From Candidatus Desantisiibacteriota bacterium (GTDB lineage Bacteria > UBA9089 > CG2-30-40-21), in contig JACQYP010000156.1 in assembly GCA_016208205.1 (NCBI GenBank), positions 1 to 5,911 on the forward strand: a DNA stretch of 5,911 bases, read 5' to 3'. A program made the translations under genes and the position numbers. This document shows positions 1-5,848 of the stretch, one piece after another. The notes below the pieces were generated by a model. That model did no database searches, was not told where the DNA came from, and worked only from the letters and a program-made list of their open reading frames with translations. How positions within the stretch are numbered: the stretch's first letter is position 1; the number at the start of each line of letters is the position of its first letter.

Positions 1-2
1 CT

Positions 3-59
3 CTATCTGGGGCTGAAATACAGAAAAAAGCAGCTTATTTGTTGAATGAAAAATTATGA
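3..59 (+). CDS. Possible 3' end of a convergent gene (partial, unidentified)
   Basis: The third plus-strand frame is open from the window edge to a TGA at 57-59. It encodes 18 residues that read like a normal protein C-terminus: an amphipathic, Ala/Lys/Glu/Leu-rich helix (LSGAEIQKKAAYLLNEKL). The other two plus frames stop within about 45 bases. If real, this gene converges on the minus-strand operon, and the roughly 250 bases between their stops would be the shared 3' region. Eighteen residues are too few to assign a family, and an open frame this short can arise by chance, so the call rests only on composition and on running off the edge. Confidence 0.3.
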   Translation, partial: LSGAEIQKKAAYLLNEKL

Positions 60-133
60 TTCACGGTGAACCAAGACAGTGTTGAAGAGACTGCTGAGGG
101 ATAATCAAATGCAATAATGATGGGTTGTCGTCG

Positions 134-170
134 TTATAAGGCGGAAAAATAATCTTCTTCCACCTTATAA
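134..170 (-). other. 13-bp stem hairpin in the 3' region
   Basis: Bases 134-146 and 158-170 form a 13-bp inverted repeat around an 11-base loop. The stem is broken only at position 142/162. In a plus-strand RNA that position is a C-A mismatch. In a minus-strand RNA it is a G-U wobble, so the stem is fully paired only in transcripts reading from the operon side. No T-run follows on either strand, so this is not a classical intrinsic terminator. It could be an mRNA 3'-end stabiliser or a remnant of a small repeat; its role is unknown. Confidence 0.5.
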
Positions 171-213
171 AATTGATTAATAATATGACAATCTTGAGTT
201 TCTTTTTATGCCT

Positions 214-235
214 AAAAAGACCTCAGAATTTGAGG
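214..235 (-). terminator. Candidate intrinsic terminator of the operon
   Basis: Read on the minus strand, CCTCA (235-231) pairs with TGAGG (225-221) around a 5-base loop. The stem can gain one G-U pair, and TCTTTTT (220-214) follows immediately. It lies about 80 bases past the SPOR gene stop codon, in the right orientation to end the six-gene transcript. The stem is short (5-6 bp) and the T-run is interrupted by one C, so the terminator would be weak; the larger hairpin further downstream at 134-170 may assist. Confidence 0.45.
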
Positions 236-315
236 CAGATCTCCATCAAAAATTTCGCATTTTTTTGAATGGAAAAGTTCGATTCCCGATGAACCAGCAC
301 ATAACTATTTTCTTC

Positions 316-1374
316 CTATCTACTGCTGATAATAAAGTAATTACCAACAACTCCTTGTGATTTTAAGCCATCACCTTTTTGCTGGGCATCTTCTCTGGAT
401 TTGAATATTCCGGAGAGATAGACTCGATACCATGTTCCCTTTTCGCCCATCTCCATCTTAGAGCTGTAAGCCGAACAACCTTTAGCACTTAAGCTTGATA
501 CTAAGGCAGATGCCTTTGCTTCATCAGAGAATGAACCGAGCTGTAGAACAAATCTCCCTTCTGTTTTTTTCTGTGTTGTCTCAACTTTTTCGACTGCTTC
601 CTGCTGTTTTTGCGGTGATGTTGCCGGTGTCTTGGCTACCGCTTCTTGCTTTGGTTGAGTTACCACCGGCTTTTGTGCCGTTTGTGGTATGGCTGGTTTC
701 TGAACAGCCGGCTTTTGTACCACCATCTGCTGCTTTTGTGGTGGTATTGCCGGTGTTTTGGCTGCTACCTGCTGCTTTGATTGAGTTCCTACCGGCTTTT
801 GTGCCGTTTGCGATATGGCCGGTTTTTGAACTGCTATCTTTTGTACCACCATCTGCTGCTTTTGCGGTGGTGCTACCGGCATCCTGACTGCTGCTTGCTG
901 CTTTGGTTGAGTTGGCACCGGCTTTTGTGCCAATTGTGGCATAGCTGATTTCTGAGCTGCCGGCTTTTGTACCACCATCTGCTGTTTTTGCGGTGGTGCT
1001 GCCGGCATCCTGGCTGCTGCTTGCTGCTTTGATTGAGTTACTACCGGCTTTTGTACCGTTTTCTTCACAAGATAAGGTATTAGATTCTCTTGAGGTATTT
1101 CTTCATGTATCTGTGGTTGTTCTTCAGGTATTGATTTTTCCTTTATAACACTTTTCTTGAGTAACCTTTTTTTGGGCAACATTGGGGTTTCTGGTTTTTC
1201 TTCTGTTAGAACAGCAGGTGTACCCGAGCTTTTTTGATAGGTATCTGCCTGTTCTTGTGGGATTGTTACCCATGCCCTGCCCAAAAAAAAGCCGAAGATG
1301 AATACAATTCCACTGGCAAGTATTGTTCCAATAATAATAGAATTTTCTCTATTTGTTGGTCTTTTCTTCATCAT
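316..1374 (-). CDS. Membrane-anchored SPOR-domain protein with repetitive linker
   Basis: A 352-residue protein with the layout of bacterial SPOR proteins such as FtsN and DedD: a short basic cytoplasmic tail (MMKKRPTNRE), one membrane helix at about residues 13-32, a long disordered linker, and a C-terminal SPOR domain at about 273-352 (RFVLQLGSFSD... WYRVYLSGIF...). SPOR domains bind glycan strands lacking stem peptides, usually at division septa, so a periplasmic role in cell-wall remodelling or division is likely by family. Residues 108-263 are three perfect-length 42-residue repeats plus a partial fourth, rich in Q, K, P, A and V. The start overlaps the end of coaE by 26 bases. A GGGAGG at 1387-1392 inside coaE could serve as ribosome-binding site, 12 bases before the first ATG, which is rather long. 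A second ATG follows directly. Domain identity is firm; the specific protein name is not. Confidence 0.88.
   Translation of the reverse strand: MMKKRPTNRENSIIIGTILASGIVFIFGFFLGRAWVTIPQEQADTYQKSSGTPAVLTEEKPETPMLPKKRLLKKSVIKEKSIPEEQPQIHEEIPQENLIPYLVKKTVQKPVVTQSKQQAAARMPAAPPQKQQMVVQKPAAQKSAMPQLAQKPVPTQPKQQAAVRMPVAPPQKQQMVVQKIAVQKPAISQTAQKPVGTQSKQQVAAKTPAIPPQKQQMVVQKPAVQKPAIPQTAQKPVVTQPKQEAVAKTPATSPQKQQEAVEKVETTQKKTEGRFVLQLGSFSDEAKASALVSSLSAKGCSAYSSKMEMGEKGTWYRVYLSGIFKSREDAQQKGDGLKSQGVVGNYFIISSR
586..1053 (-). repeat. 126-bp in-frame tandem repeats (3.7 copies)
   Basis: Three consecutive 126-bp units (1053-928, 927-802, 801-676) and a partial fourth (675-586) encode the SPOR protein linker. Each unit starts with QKPV, has a central PPQKQQMVVQK block and ends with a short PQ-A segment. 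The units are nearly identical at DNA level in the central block, with most differences in the flanking Ala/Pro/Val codons. This indicates recent duplication or ongoing homogenisation, and copy number may vary between strains. Repeats of this type can also be mis-assembled. Confidence 0.9.
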
Positions 1375-1981
1375 CTTTTGCTAATTCCTCCCATATTTTT
1401 TTTATTTGTCTGATAGTCTCAAGAGTGTTGCCATCGTTGTCAATGATATAGTCGGCTTTTTCAATCTTAGCCTCAAGAGGAAGCTGAGAATTAAGCCTTG
1501 CCTCTATCTGCAAATCACTGAAAAGATCTCGTATCCTCAACCGTTTTATTTGAGTATCACGAGAGGTGGTAACAACTATTATCTTATCTACTATTTTTTC
1601 TACCCCTGCCTCAATCAATAAAGGGGCATCTATGATAATTATTTTGTCATTTTGTTCCTGAATCTGCTTCTGTATCTCTTCATTGATTAAGGGATGAGTA
1701 ATCCGGTTAAGCCGTTCCAGAGATAACCTGTCATTAAATACTAATTCACCAAGATAGTGTCTATTTATTGTTGAATCTATATTAAGAACCTTCTCCCCAA
1801 AGGCATCAATTATTTGCTGCCATGCCGGCATTTGCGGTTCAACAATTCCCCTTGCTATTTTGTCTGCATTAATTATTGCTGCCCCTAAGTCCCTGAATAT
1901 GCCTGCAACTGTAGTTTTGCCGGTCCCTATGCTGCCGGTAAGCCCGATAATTATTGGCTTTTGGCTAAGTTTACAACACAT
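1349..1981 (-). CDS. coaE: Dephospho-CoA kinase
   Basis: A 210-residue P-loop kinase matching CoaE, which phosphorylates the ribose 3'-hydroxyl of dephospho-CoA with ATP in the last step of coenzyme A synthesis, in the cytoplasm. Visible motifs are: Walker A at 16-23 (GSIGTGKT); the acidic NAD motif at 38-40, whose Asp40 corresponds to the family's conserved catalytic aspartate; HP at 96-97; the DAPLLIEAG strand-loop at 118-126; an Arg-rich lid at about 147-162 followed by LNSQ (163-166); and the ADYIIDN strand near 176-182. Length is normal for the family (about 200). The start is supported by AAAGAGG ending 5 bases before the ATG. The last 26 bases overlap the SPOR gene start, suggesting translational coupling. 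An unusual repeat-filled gap separates it from galT. Confidence 0.95.
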   Translation of the reverse strand: MCCKLSQKPIIIGLTGSIGTGKTTVAGIFRDLGAAIINADKIARGIVEPQMPAWQQIIDAFGEKVLNIDSTINRHYLGELVFNDRLSLERLNRITHPLINEEIQKQIQEQNDKIIIIDAPLLIEAGVEKIVDKIIVVTTSRDTQIKRLRIRDLFSDLQIEARLNSQLPLEAKIEKADYIIDNDGNTLETIRQIKKIWEELAKDDEEKTNK

Positions 1982-1984
1982 TAA

Positions 1985-1991
1985 AACCTCT
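1985..1991 (-). promoter_or_regulatory. Ribosome-binding site of coaE
   Basis: Read on the minus strand, AAAGAGG is followed by TTTA and the coaE ATG region, a good Shine-Dalgarno match at close spacing. It begins only two bases after the 3' arm of the heptamer inverted repeat (1994-2007), so folding of that repeat could influence access to this site. Confidence 0.6.
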
Positions 1992-1992
1992 T

Positions 1993-2070
1993 TCGAATCT
2001 CGAATCGTGGATCTCGAATCTGTCTTTCTTCAATTCGCGATTCGAGATTCGCAATTCGCAATTCGCAATT
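1993..2070. repeat. Heptamer repeat island with inverted arms
   Basis: The galT-coaE gap consists mostly of 7-base units. On the plus strand the left half has TCGAATC at 1993-1999, 2000-2006 and 2014-2020, with one degenerate unit (GTGGATC) at 2007-2013, all in register. The right half has ATTCGCG at 2033-2039, ATTCGAG at 2040-2046, then three exact ATTCGCA units at 2047-2067 and a partial ATT. The halves are inverted: CGAATCTCGAATCG (1994-2007) is the exact reverse complement of 2038-2051, with a 30-base loop between. A near-copy at 2009-2020 offers an alternative pairing. There is no T-run, so it is not an intrinsic terminator. It resembles dispersed intergenic heptanucleotide repeats known in some bacteria (the STRR of heterocystous cyanobacteria are an example of the type), but family membership is unproven. 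Confidence 0.85.
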
Positions 2071-2085
2071 ATTCCAATCCCCTAA

Positions 2086-3087
2086 CTATCCGATACTCAC
2101 TTCTCTTAGTTCCCTTGCTGCATCCTCTGGTGTTACCTGATTGAGATAAAATCCTGTACCCCATTCAAACCCGGCCATTCTTGTAATCCTGGGGATAATC
2201 TCTATATGCCAATGATAATCCCTGATATTATCCGGGAAGTGAAATGGTGTGGTATGAATAACATAGTTATATGGTGGATCATCTAATAATACCTGTAATC
2301 TTTTCATAGTTTCCTTCAATATCTTTGCCAGAAGGTATGTTTCCTCATTTTGAATATTTCCAAAATCACCACAATGAACCTTAGGGATAATACATATCTC
2401 ATAAGGAAACCTGGATGCATAGGGGGTAAAGGAAAGAAAGTGGTCGTTTTCTGAGACTATTCTTGACTGACTTCTTTTTTCCTCTCGGATAATATCACAG
2501 AACAAGCATCTTTCTTTATACTTATAAAATTCAAGGCACCCTTTCAACTCCTCCTTAACCCTTTTGGGAATAATTGGTGTGGCAATTAATTGTGAATGCG
2601 GATGATCCAGGCTTGCACCGGCTGCGTTGCGATAGTTCTTAAAGACCAGGACATACTTGAACCGTTTATCTAATTTCAAATCAATGATTCTATCCCGATA
2701 TGCCCTGAGTATCTTTTCTACATGAGAAGAGTCCATGTCAGCTATGCTGTCGCTATGATGGGGTGAATCAATTATTACCTCATGAGCACCAATGCCCTGC
2801 ATCTGGTCATAGATACCTATCCCCTGTCTTTCTAATTCGCCTTCTATCCGCAGGGCAGGGAACCTGTTGGCTGTAACCCGTACCGACCAGCCGGTCGAAT
2901 TGCTTATACTTCCCGGATCTCTAAAGGCTAAAATCTCTGGTGGAGTTCTGTCCTCATTTCCTTCACAAAAGGGACAATTTTCTACATGAGATTTTTTTTC
3001 CTCTTGTACTGTTTTTTCTAAGAATAACCTTTGAGGATTAATAATCACCCATCGCTTGACAACAGGATCCTTTCTCAGCTCTCCCAT
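2086..3087 (-). CDS. galT: Galactose-1-phosphate uridylyltransferase
   Basis: A 333-residue GalT of the HIT superfamily, the Leloir-pathway enzyme that exchanges UDP between UDP-glucose and galactose-1-phosphate through a uridylyl-histidine intermediate. The catalytic HPHSQ motif is at 162-166, with His164 the expected nucleophile. The structural metal site is C38/C41 (CPFC), His111 in the SPHHS segment and His162, matching the zinc ligands of E. coli GalT. A second CxxC at 194-197 and the YHWHIE motif at 291-296 are typical of the C-terminal half in many bacterial GalT proteins. Length is normal. AAAGGAG lies 8 bases before the ATG, a strong ribosome-binding site that supports this start. 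It follows the propeller gene after 23 bases. No galK or galE is visible here, so the enzyme might also act on other sugar-1-phosphates. Confidence 0.95.
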   Translation of the reverse strand: MGELRKDPVVKRWVIINPQRLFLEKTVQEEKKSHVENCPFCEGNEDRTPPEILAFRDPGSISNSTGWSVRVTANRFPALRIEGELERQGIGIYDQMQGIGAHEVIIDSPHHSDSIADMDSSHVEKILRAYRDRIIDLKLDKRFKYVLVFKNYRNAAGASLDHPHSQLIATPIIPKRVKEELKGCLEFYKYKERCLFCDIIREEKRSQSRIVSENDHFLSFTPYASRFPYEICIIPKVHCGDFGNIQNEETYLLAKILKETMKRLQVLLDDPPYNYVIHTTPFHFPDNIRDYHWHIEIIPRITRMAGFEWGTGFYLNQVTPEDAARELREVSIG

Positions 3088-3094
3088 AATGTTT

Positions 3095-3101
3095 GCTCCT
3101 T
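3095..3101 (-). promoter_or_regulatory. Ribosome-binding site of galT
   Basis: In the 23-base gap between the propeller stop and the galT start, the minus strand carries AAAGGAG, 7-8 bases before the ATG. It is among the strongest Shine-Dalgarno matches in the window and fixes the galT start. Confidence 0.7.
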
Positions 3102-3110
3102 TGTGATTTT

Positions 3111-4571
3111 CTACAGCCTATCTGGATAATGCACTGTAATCGTATTCGATTGTGCATCACCGGTAATAATCTCATTAATGCCGTCATTATTTATGTCTGC
3201 GATCTTACATGAACCAGGGGATATACCTGTTTGATAGGATTGCTGTGGATTTAACAGACCATTCCTGCCCTGGATAAATATGCTTACTGTGTTTGAGGTA
3301 TCATTTGAAACAGCCACATCCTGTTGTCCATCATTATTTATGTCTCCAATATCTACCCCGCCTGAGCGGGCATCGCGGGTTGTATATGTTCCTATCGATC
3401 CATATGGGGCAAAGACAGAGAGCATACCCCCGCCAAGACTGGAGGCAACTATTTCCGATAGCCCATCACTATTAATATCACCACAACTGACACTGGTTGG
3501 GTTTGGTCCTGTGGTCAGGGTGCCTGCCGGTTTTAAGACACTATTCCCCTGAAGAAATACATTCATATCACCTGATTGATAATTAACACAAACCACATCT
3601 TGCGATCCATCCATGTTTATATCCCCAATATCTATTCCAAACGGCATCTTGCCTGCCGGATAAACAATATGAGCAAATATCTTATCCCCTTCCATCGTCA
3701 GGGTCATTTCCTTAGCAAAGGCAAAGCTATGATATAGATACTGGTATGATTTTTGGATATTTTCCAGCCAGGTAAAGATACTGATACTTTCTGCCCCAAG
3801 GTTTGCTACAACAATATCGTCTCTTTTATCGTCATTAATATCACCCATGCTTAATCCATAGGGTGCCCTTTTTGTAGCGTAATTAGCTATATTTATGAGT
3901 GTTTTTCCTGTCTCTCCAGACAAAGATACTTTTGTATCAAAGGCATGTATCCCATCGCTAACAGGAATATCTCCTTCTAATGCAAAGGGGTTCAGCCGGG
4001 AGATATGTCCATTAAGTGTGCCGGAGCCAAGCAGGGTGACTGTTCCACAGGAAACCTGAAACAGACAGAGGTTATTGTCAATAAGCCATGCCTTTCCAAT
4101 GGATCCCTGGTTAATGTTTATCTCTCCGACAAATGTTTTTATTCCGGAAAGGCTTATTGTACCATCAAGGGTGATGGTGCCATACTTGATAGAGATGCTT
4201 CCATTAATTATGGTAGCCTGACCAAATATGTTCATTATATCTGCACCGGCACATACCACAGAAATATCATTCCTGCCATCCAGATCAATATCCCCAATTC
4301 CAATCCCAAGGGGATTCAGAAAGGTAGAATATGTTGCCTGTTCCAACAATTTTCCATTATCCTGTAAAAACATACTAATAGTATTATCATTGTAATTTGC
4401 ACAGACAATATCGCTTAGTTTATCCCCATTAATATCCCCTATAGCTATGCCGGCCGGCCATGCACCAGTCTGATGAGTGGTCTTGCTTCCCGATTCATGT
4501 GCTCCTGCCATGTCCCAACTAATGCTGTTAAACACTATCCATACTGTTATCAGTAAAATCTTATACCTCAT
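3111..4571 (-). CDS. Exported FG-GAP/VCBS-repeat beta-propeller protein
   Basis: A 486-residue secreted protein. A signal peptide covers about residues 1-24, with cleavage likely after AGA. Seven calcium-binding-like D-x-[DN]-x-D-x-x-x-[DE] loops begin at D46, D94, D244, D317, D365, D410 and D459 (for example GDINGDKLSD and GDINNDGQQD), as in integrin-type FG-GAP/VCBS repeats. Seven motifs fit one seven-bladed propeller outside the cytoplasm. Normal spacing is 45-49 residues, but motifs 2 and 3 are 150 apart because of an inserted beta-rich segment at about 117-222. Motifs 3 and 4 are 73 apart. I see no LPXTG, C-terminal membrane segment or obvious sorting domain, and the protein ends with the last blade, so it is probably released or periplasmic. 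Its start overlaps the HAD gene end by 11 bases. Ligand and role are unknown; such propellers usually bind proteins or polysaccharides. Confidence 0.85.
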   Translation of the reverse strand: MRYKILLITVWIVFNSISWDMAGAHESGSKTTHQTGAWPAGIAIGDINGDKLSDIVCANYNDNTISMFLQDNGKLLEQATYSTFLNPLGIGIGDIDLDGRNDISVVCAGADIMNIFGQATIINGSISIKYGTITLDGTISLSGIKTFVGEININQGSIGKAWLIDNNLCLFQVSCGTVTLLGSGTLNGHISRLNPFALEGDIPVSDGIHAFDTKVSLSGETGKTLINIANYATKRAPYGLSMGDINDDKRDDIVVANLGAESISIFTWLENIQKSYQYLYHSFAFAKEMTLTMEGDKIFAHIVYPAGKMPFGIDIGDINMDGSQDVVCVNYQSGDMNVFLQGNSVLKPAGTLTTGPNPTSVSCGDINSDGLSEIVASSLGGGMLSVFAPYGSIGTYTTRDARSGGVDIGDINNDGQQDVAVSNDTSNTVSIFIQGRNGLLNPQQSYQTGISPGSCKIADINNDGINEIITGDAQSNTITVHYPDRL

Positions 4572-5217
4572 ATTTTTTTAACACCTCATCCTCCACATCC
4601 TTCAAGCTGTTTATAACCATATCAGCCATAGAAAAATCAAGCCCTTCAGAGTACTGGTTTGGTACAGCTACACAGATCATACCTGCCCTTTTTGCTGCCT
4701 CCATACCTGTAGGGGTATCTTCCAGAGCCAGACAATACTGGGGTAATATTCCCAATTTTTTTGCTGCAAGCAGGTAAACATCAGGGCAGGGCTTACCATT
4801 TTCCACATTATTCCCTGAAACTATTGCCTTAAATCTATCAGCTATTCCCAGCTTATCTATAACAATCCTGATCCAGCATTCTGAAGAAGAAGAAGCAATT
4901 GCCATTGGTATAGCCATAGTACAGGTCAACAAAAGCAGTTCAAGAAGACCAGGCATAGGCACTAATTCAGCCTCATTCAACAGCTCCCCATAGACATCTT
5001 CTCGTTCAATCAAAAGCTCTTCTGCACTCTCCGTAAGACCAAGATGCTCTCTGAAAATGTTCATGCTGACTCTGCCCTGTCTGCCTATCATTGCCCTTTT
5101 TAATTCAAGCGTAAAATCCTTTCCTCGTTTTTGGGCAATCTTTTGCAGGGCAATAGAATACAGTGATTCTGTATCTACCATTAATCCATCCATGTCAAAT
5201 ATGATTGCTTTGATCAT
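4561..5217 (-). CDS. HAD-family hydrolase, beta-phosphoglucomutase/phosphatase-like
   Basis: A 218-residue cytoplasmic haloacid-dehalogenase superfamily protein with an alpha-helical cap inserted after motif I (subfamily I). Motif I is DMDGLMVDTE with nucleophile Asp8 and acid/base Asp10. Motif II is the serine run at 109-112 after the IPMAIA strand. Motif III is Lys142 in GKPCPD, and motif IV is Glu166-Asp167 in EDTPTG. All core catalytic residues are present and the length matches the beta-phosphoglucomutase/phosphoglycolate phosphatase group (about 215-225). Sequence alone does not separate a sugar-phosphate mutase from a phosphatase; nearby galT makes a sugar phosphate plausible. The ATG overlaps the NUDIX stop as ATGA, so translation is probably coupled to the upstream gene. 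Confidence 0.88.
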   Translation of the reverse strand: MIKAIIFDMDGLMVDTESLYSIALQKIAQKRGKDFTLELKRAMIGRQGRVSMNIFREHLGLTESAEELLIEREDVYGELLNEAELVPMPGLLELLLLTCTMAIPMAIASSSSECWIRIVIDKLGIADRFKAIVSGNNVENGKPCPDVYLLAAKKLGILPQYCLALEDTPTGMEAAKRAGMICVAVPNQYSEGLDFSMADMVINSLKDVEDEVLKKYEV

Positions 5218-5717
5218 CGTGCACCTATCATTTTCCCGTATTTCTCATATTCCACCTCAAAGTTTGGGGTAAAGATGCCTGTATTGAGGTTGTGTTTAAT
5301 CTCATCGAGGGTCCAGAATCTTCCTGTTTCAATCTCATCTGATGAATAACTAATTTCACCATCATATATAGCCATAAATGTTCTTACCATCTCAGACTCA
5401 CGGTCACTTCTCCAGATATAATCATACAAATATATGGGTGCTACGCCGCAAATTCCCAATTCTTCAGCCATCTCACGAACACCTGCATCTTCATGGGTTT
5501 CGCCCTCATTGAGGTGTCCGCCCACAGATGTATCCCACTTCCCGGGCTGGATATCCTTATTAATAGATCGTTTCTGAAGGTAGAGGCTGCCTTGTGAATT
5601 AAAAACCAGGACATGAGATACCCGATGAAGAAGACAAGGGTTACGATGGCATTCTTCACGTAATGCCTGACCAATGATATTCCCTTGTTCATCAACAATC
5701 TCAAATAATTCTTTCAT
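5214..5717 (-). CDS. NUDIX hydrolase (YfcD/IDI-like)
   Basis: A 167-residue NUDIX protein, first gene of the operon. A complete Nudix box runs from Gly67 to Ile89 and fits GX5EX7REUXEEXGU exactly (E73, R81, E82, E85, E86, G88), so the magnesium site should be intact. The N-terminal ELFEIVDEQG, LHRVSHVLVFN (30-40), the LYLQKRS strand and PGKWDTSVGGH resemble the YfcD group and the related isopentenyl-diphosphate isomerases. By family it should hydrolyse or isomerise a substrate with a diphosphate linked to another moiety; the actual substrate cannot be read from sequence. The start matches the usual N-terminus of the group. There is no Shine-Dalgarno sequence before the ATG, and a strong promoter lies immediately upstream. 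The stop overlaps the next start by ATGA. Confidence 0.9.
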   Translation of the reverse strand: MKELFEIVDEQGNIIGQALREECHRNPCLLHRVSHVLVFNSQGSLYLQKRSINKDIQPGKWDTSVGGHLNEGETHEDAGVREMAEELGICGVAPIYLYDYIWRSDRESEMVRTFMAIYDGEISYSSDEIETGRFWTLDEIKHNLNTGIFTPNFEVEYEKYGKMIGAR

Positions 5718-5725
5718 GAGTAGTT

Positions 5726-5754
5726 ATTGTAACATGAATTTAACTGCATGTCAA
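5726..5754 (-). promoter_or_regulatory. Strong sigma-70-type promoter of the operon
   Basis: On the minus strand, TTGACA (5754-5749, a perfect -35) is followed after exactly 17 bases by TACAAT (5731-5726, one mismatch to TATAAT). TG one base before the -10 makes it an extended -10. Only eight bases separate the -10 from the NUDIX ATG, so initiation is expected at about 5719-5721, leaving a leader of roughly 1-4 bases. It is the best promoter match I see and the natural start for the six-gene transcript. Confidence 0.82.
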
Positions 5755-5795
5755 GGAAGTTTTGGCATAACTCTGAATATTCGATATAAGCAACT

Positions 5796-5810
5796 GATGA
5801 GTTTTTCATC
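5796..5810. other. Short hairpin upstream of the promoter
   Basis: GATGA (5796-5800) and TCATC (5806-5810) form a 5-bp stem with a 5-base T-rich loop. It is about 40 bases upstream of the -35 element. A stem this short and AT-rich is expected by chance; it is listed because it is one of the few structures in the 157 bases upstream of the promoter, where no gene is visible. Confidence 0.2.
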
Positions 5811-5848
5811 TATTGATATCCAATCAAAGCGGGAACTTGATTCTCAGA

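Larger units (their letters stand above)
60..315. other. Non-coding 3' intergenic region
   Basis: No convincing gene lies in these 256 bases on either strand. They contain two hairpins, annotated separately: a long one at 134-170 and a short one with an adjacent T-run at 214-235. The only open frames are short and have no ribosome-binding site. The best is a 50-codon plus-strand frame at 208-360, discussed among the rejected items. The position downstream of the last operon gene, and probably downstream of a convergent gene, fits a transcription-end region. Confidence 0.6.

Noticed and set aside
268..296. A tRNA-like 3' end (GTTCGATTCC followed shortly by CCA)
   Set aside because: The flanking five bases do not pair as a T-stem, and no matching acceptor, D or anticodon arm exists upstream.
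208..360. A 50-codon plus-strand frame beginning MPKKTSEFEADLHQKF
   Set aside because: The N-terminal half reads somewhat like protein, but there is no Shine-Dalgarno (the upstream bases are T-rich), it covers the candidate terminator, and its last 45 bases are antisense to the SPOR domain. A frame this short is common by chance.
495..887. A 130-codon open frame on the plus strand, opposite the SPOR repeats
   Set aside because: It is the antisense shadow of the repetitive Q/K/P/A linker. The hydrophobic Val/Leu/Pro/Phe-rich product is what the complement of those codons gives. It has no ribosome-binding site and covers a firmly supported gene.
1993..2070. A CRISPR array
   Set aside because: Units are 7 bases and directly adjacent, with no spacers, and half are inverted.
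1982..2085. A separate promoter for coaE and the SPOR gene in the gap
   Set aside because: Only weak -35-like TTG motifs from the repeats are present, with no well-spaced TATAAT-like hexamer, so I cannot support an internal promoter.
1860..2144. A 94-codon plus-strand frame crossing the heptamer repeats
   Set aside because: Its middle is translated heptamer repeat (QFAIR-type units) and both ends are antisense to coaE and galT. Repeats with a 7-base period readily keep a frame open without coding.
5441..5704. An 87-codon minus-strand frame inside the NUDIX gene
   Set aside because: It lies in a different frame over the complete Nudix box gene, has no family resemblance and is a shadow.
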